NCBI RefSeq assembly: GCF_000350085.1
Contig: NZ_CAUM01000146.1
Location: forward strand, 1 to 64,000
Source of the DNA: Mesorhizobium metallidurans STM 2683
GTDB lineage: Bacteria > Pseudomonadota > Alphaproteobacteria > Rhizobiales > Rhizobiaceae
Reading direction: 5' to 3'
Length of the DNA stretch: 64,000 nt
Shown: in pieces, positions 60,955 to 64,000 of the stretch
How positions within the stretch are numbered: the first letter of the stretch is position 1
Layout of the letters: each line of letters opens with the position of its first letter
The notes under the pieces: model-generated
Databases searched by the model: none
What the model was told of the DNA's origin: nothing
The model's input: the letters and a program-made list of their open reading frames with translations, nothing else
Made by a program: the position numbers and the translations under genes

Positions 60955-62529
60955 TTACTGGATGTCCCAGGTCTCGGGATGAGCGGCATAGGGACCGCCG
61001 CCGGGCGCGGGCGTCCAGACGAAATCCTTCAGCTTATTGGAGACAACGCCATAACGATTGGCCACCCATAGCGTTGCCCAGGGAAGATCCTTGTTCATCA
61101 CCTTGCAAACACCCTGCCAGGCGGCATCGAGTTTCGACGCATCAGTTTCACCCAGTGCCTTGTCGAAGGCCGCGCTCAGATCGTCGAATTCGATGCGCAT
61201 CGTGTTGAACCCGGCGGGCGGCAACTGCGACTTGTTCAGACCCGGATTGATGCCGGCCGGGTTCGGACCGTTCTGCAAGCCGGCATAGACCATGGGAAAT
61301 GCGTTCCAGTCCGGCGTGCCTTCCTTGTAGACGGTGCCATTGTAGGTCGGTGTGTCGACGACGCGCGGCACGACGTTGATGCCGACCTGGGCCAGCATGG
61401 ACTGGATGGCGGCCATGACGTTGGCGGCCTGCGGCGAGCCGTAGTAGGTCAGCAAGGTGATGGGCTTGTCGCCGTTGATCTTGTCCCAGCCGGCCTCGGT
61501 CAGCCGTGCCTTGGCCTTGGCCGGATCGTAGGCGTAAGCTTCCAGCCCTTCGGGAACCAGTTGCGGCGCGACATAGCCGCAATTGGCTGGTTTGGCCGCG
61601 CCGCCATAGAGGCTCTCGATGATGGCGTTACGGTCGATCGCATACATGATCGCCTGACGTACCCTCAGATCCTTGAACAGGTCGACCTTCTGGTTGAGGC
61701 CGATATAGTTGACCACGTAGGAGCCGCCCTCGATCAACTTGAAGCTGGCGTCGGTCTTGAACGAGGCCGCATCGTCGGGCTCGACATAGGTGAACTGGAT
61801 CTCACCAGCGCGCAGCGCGGCGACTGCCGCTGCCGGGTTCTCGAAATAGCGGTTGATCAGCACGTCGACCTTCGGCTTGCCGCCACGATAGTCGTCGTCG
61901 GCGGCCAGTTCGACATATTGGTCGGTGACGTATTTCTTGAACTTGAACGGACCCGTGCCGACCGGACTGGTCGACCACCAGGTGCTGGTCGCCAGCGACT
62001 CCGGCGGCATCCCGGCAAGGGCATGCTCCGGCAGGATCAGCACCTGCGAAAGAATGGACAGGAATGAGCCGTTCGGCTTCGACAGCTTGACGATCACGGT
62101 GCTGTCGTCGGGCGTCTCCACGGACGCGACATCGCCGAGGCGTGCCGCCAGCAGGCTGCCGGAAACCTTGTTCTTGGCAAGCTCGATGGTGAATTTGACG
62201 TCCTTGGACGTGAACGGCTTGCCGTCGTGCCAGCTCTCCTTGACCAGGTTGAACGTATAGGTCAACTGGTCGCTGCTCATCGTGTAGTTCCTGGCCAAAT
62301 CGCCTTCGAGTTCGGTCAGTCCGGCATTCCAGATGACCAGCGGTTCAAAATAGGTGCTGAGCCAGGTGAAGCCGCCGGTCGCGACCAGCGGGTTGAAGTT
62401 TTTGGGGAAGCCGCCGGGACCGACGTCGAAACCGCCGGCAATGGTCTTTGGACTTTGTGCCTGCACGATGGTCGGCAGGCCGGTGCCGAGCAGCAGCGCG
62501 GCGGCAATGGCTATCGTCTTGATGCGCAT
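60955..62529 (-). CDS. Dipeptide-type ABC substrate-binding protein
   Basis: 524 residues from ATG 62529, preceded by GGGAGG. Signal peptide MRIKTIAIAAALLLGTGLP, cleaved after VQA. SBP_bac_5 family: YTFNLVKESWHDGKPFTSKDV, STSPVGTGPFKFKKY, DLRVRQAIMYAIDRNAI. This family binds peptides but also many sugar derivatives and opines. The neighbouring lyase and Gfo/Idh/MocA genes suggest a sugar-acid or glycoside ligand. It follows the GntR gene by 22 bp. Confidence 0.94.
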   Translation of the reverse strand: MRIKTIAIAAALLLGTGLPTIVQAQSPKTIAGGFDVGPGGFPKNFNPLVATGGFTWLSTYFEPLVIWNAGLTELEGDLARNYTMSSDQLTYTFNLVKESWHDGKPFTSKDVKFTIELAKNKVSGSLLAARLGDVASVETPDDSTVIVKLSKPNGSFLSILSQVLILPEHALAGMPPESLATSTWWSTSPVGTGPFKFKKYVTDQYVELAADDDYRGGKPKVDVLINRYFENPAAAVAALRAGEIQFTYVEPDDAASFKTDASFKLIEGGSYVVNYIGLNQKVDLFKDLRVRQAIMYAIDRNAIIESLYGGAAKPANCGYVAPQLVPEGLEAYAYDPAKAKARLTEAGWDKINGDKPITLLTYYGSPQAANVMAAIQSMLAQVGINVVPRVVDTPTYNGTVYKEGTPDWNAFPMVYAGLQNGPNPAGINPGLNKSQLPPAGFNTMRIEFDDLSAAFDKALGETDASKLDAAWQGVCKVMNKDLPWATLWVANRYGVVSNKLKDFVWTPAPGGGPYAAHPETWDIQ

Positions 62530-62551
62530 GGTTTCCTCCCTTGGCATTTTT

Positions 62552-63265
62552 TCAAATTGTGCGGTTCTTGGCGATGACTTGCTGGATACCTCTGTAGTGA
62601 TCGTCAAGCCGGCTGCGTGCCCGGTCGACATCCTTGGCGGCGACCGCCTCGACGATTTCATGATGATCGCGCCAGGTGGCGAGCGGCGTCGGATTGTCGA
62701 GATTGGTGAAGTCCGAGGCCTTGTTGAACGCCACCCAGAAGATGTCGATGAGGGCGCTCAGCATGTGGTTGTTCTGGCAGCGGAACAGCATCTGGTGGAA
62801 CTGCTGGTCCTCCTCGGCAAAGCTCTCGCTGCGCTCAGCCCGCTGGCGCATGCTTTCGGTCAGCCGGCGAAGCTCGCCGATGTCCTCGGCGCTGATCATC
62901 TCGATGGTCTTGGCGATCAATCCGGTCTCGAGCACGCGGCGGATCTCGCGCAGTTCCTCGACATCGCGCAGCGAGTCCTGCAGGCCGTAAGCCAGATTGT
63001 CGAGCAGCGGCTTGAAGGAGAATTCCTTGACGAACACGCCGATGCCGCGGCGCGTCTCCAATATGCCGATCGATTCCAGCGCCTTGATCGCTTCGCGAAC
63101 CGAGTTGCGGCCAACGCCGAGCTGCTGCGCCAGGTATGTCTCCGGCGGCAACGGATCGCCCGCCTTCAGCCTGTTCGCCTCGATATATTTCCGCAGGCTC
63201 TCCTGCACGCTCACATGCAGAAGCGGTGGTCGGCTGAGCGGCTCGATCGACTTCAATACCGGCAT
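62552..63265 (-). CDS. GntR/FadR-family regulator (module C)
   Basis: 237 residues from ATG 63265 with GGGAG upstream. GntR winged helix (AGDPLPPETYLAQQLGVGRNSVREAIKALESIGIL) and FCD domain (ELREIRRVLETGLIAKTIEM, EEDQQFHQMLFRCQNNHML, RDHHEIVEAVAAKD). First gene of the minus-strand module C operon and divergent from the Gfo/Idh/MocA gene, with a palindrome between them. Confidence 0.93.
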   Translation of the reverse strand: MPVLKSIEPLSRPPLLHVSVQESLRKYIEANRLKAGDPLPPETYLAQQLGVGRNSVREAIKALESIGILETRRGIGVFVKEFSFKPLLDNLAYGLQDSLRDVEELREIRRVLETGLIAKTIEMISAEDIGELRRLTESMRQRAERSESFAEEDQQFHQMLFRCQNNHMLSALIDIFWVAFNKASDFTNLDNPTPLATWRDHHEIVEAVAAKDVDRARSRLDDHYRGIQQVIAKNRTI

Positions 63266-63340
63266 GTTGCTCCCTGCTCCCACTGTTGTCCGACGCCGAA
63301 TAACCACATCGCGCGGGAGGCTGACGACTTGTCCTATAGC

Positions 63341-63364
63341 GACTTGTAGGATATCCTGCAAGTC
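63341..63364. promoter_or_regulatory. 24-bp near-perfect palindrome, likely GntR operator
   Basis: Outer arms GACTTG and CAAGTC enclose AGGATATCCT with one mismatched pair. A further half-site GACTTGT lies at 63326-63332. It is 21 bp before the Gfo/Idh/MocA start and 76 bp before the GntR start, ideal for control of both directions. Confidence 0.7.
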
Positions 63365-63385
63365 AGTGGAGGAAATGTCAGAGAT

Positions 63386-64000
63386 ATGAGGATCGTTTTG
63401 GCCGGCACGAGCCATTGGCACGCCGACATGCATCTCGACGCGGCGCATGCAGCCGGGGCTGAAATCATCGGCGTGTGGGACGAGGACGAGGCGCATGCGA
63501 AGGGATTTGCGGCGCGCAACTCGCTGAGCGCGATTGCTGCATTCGAAGGCGTTCTGGCAGCAGCTGCCGATCTGATCCTGCTGATGGGGCATCCTTCGAC
63601 CGTACCCGCCGGGGCGCGCAGCGTGATCGAGGCTGACATCCCGCTTATGCTTGAGAAGCCGGCGGCGAGCAGCACCGCGTCGCTGATCCAGTTGCGAGAC
63701 CTGGCGCACCAGCGAAAAGCCTTCGTCAGCGTGCCTTTGCCCAATCGCTTCGGTCCGGCTGTGATCGCCTTTGAAAGACTGCGTGGGGAAGGCCGCGCCG
63801 GCCAACTCGCGCACGGCCATTTCCGTGTCGTCAACGGGCCGCCCGAGCGCTATGCCGCCGACGGCGTTGGCTGGGTGGTGGATCCCGCGATTGGCGGTGG
63901 CGGCGCATTGCGCAATCTGGGCATTCACGGTGTGGATGCCGCGCTGAGCCTCGCCAGTGGGGAACTCCGTCTCAAATCCGTATCGGTGGGCAACCGGATC
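63386..64000 (+). CDS. Gfo/Idh/MocA-family oxidoreductase, 3' end outside window
   Basis: The frame is open from ATG 63386 to the end of the window (205 residues so far); GGAGGAA lies upstream. N-terminal Rossmann fold (MRIVLAGTSHWHADMHLDAAHAAG, GVWDEDEAHAKGFA), conserved EKP (90-92) and the GALRNLGIHGVDAAL helix of the catalytic domain. Family members oxidise or reduce sugars, inositols and related compounds with NAD(P). It probably begins a plus-strand catabolic operon coupled to module C. Confidence 0.88.
   Translation, partial: MRIVLAGTSHWHADMHLDAAHAAGAEIIGVWDEDEAHAKGFAARNSLSAIAAFEGVLAAAADLILLMGHPSTVPAGARSVIEADIPLMLEKPAASSTASLIQLRDLAHQRKAFVSVPLPNRFGPAVIAFERLRGEGRAGQLAHGHFRVVNGPPERYAADGVGWVVDPAIGGGGALRNLGIHGVDAALSLASGELRLKSVSVGNRI

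Noticed and set aside
1..64000. tRNA, rRNA, riboswitch or prophage genes
   Set aside because: Intergenic regions were read for tRNA-like GGTTCRA loops and common riboswitch cores, and none was convincing; no phage or integrase genes were seen.

Overview
The window reads as chromosomal DNA of a high-GC alphaproteobacterium of the Rhizobiales, most likely Mesorhizobium or a close relative. The reasons are uniformly high GC with strong GC bias at third codon positions, the short-form hisG/hisZ/hisS operon, DUF992, DUF1127, DUF937, DUF3422 and DUF768-like proteins, and many short intergenic palindromic repeats of the kind common in rhizobia. The genus call is inference from family content. No rRNA, tRNA, CRISPR, insertion sequence or phage gene was seen.

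1-8.2 kb holds envelope and transport genes: a truncated coiled-coil protein, a Gly-rich exported repeat protein, a ChaA-type cation/proton antiporter, a small Cys-rich periplasmic protein, and an RND efflux pair whose pump gene is frameshifted near position 6573. 8.2-18.1 kb is housekeeping: lipid kinase, acyl-CoA synthetase, hisS-hisZ-hisG (with an unusual low-GC segment inside hisS), Tag glycosylase, an L,D-transpeptidase, and a divergent FolD with altered active-site residues. 18.1-26.5 kb is a 2-hydroxyacid oxidation block: glcD, glcE, a small membrane protein and glcF on the minus strand, a DUF3422 protein, then a FadR-type regulator with lldD on the plus strand. 26.6-37.9 kb is mixed housekeeping: phosphoesterase, amidotransferase, rsmE, gshA, DUF937 repeat protein, DUF1127/LysR pair, xseA, P1 peptidase.

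38.3-64 kb is a catabolic super-cluster with three modules. Module A (minus strand, 50564 to 38323) is a tightly packed run of 11 genes. It encodes a solute-binding-like protein with no signal peptide, an IclR regulator, a ribose-type ABC transporter, an SDR, a CaiB/BaiF CoA-transferase, a crotonase, a single-chain fusion of both halves of a class I CoA-transferase that lacks the expected catalytic Glu, and an SMP-30 lactonase. This mix of a sugar-type importer with CoA-thioester chemistry and a possible ring-opening hydrolase is the best candidate for an undescribed pathway. Module B is uxuA (minus) divergent from gntR-SDR-uxuA paralogue-rraA (plus), with a mirrored pair of operator-like sites between them; it probably handles hexuronate-type sugar acids. 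Module C (minus strand, 63265 to 56116) is gntR, a dipeptide-type ABC transporter and a DapA-family lyase, divergent from a Gfo/Idh/MocA oxidoreductase cut by the window end, with a 24-bp near-perfect palindrome between them. In both ABC operons a strong hairpin sits just after the binding-protein gene, which probably sets the ratio of binding protein to permease.
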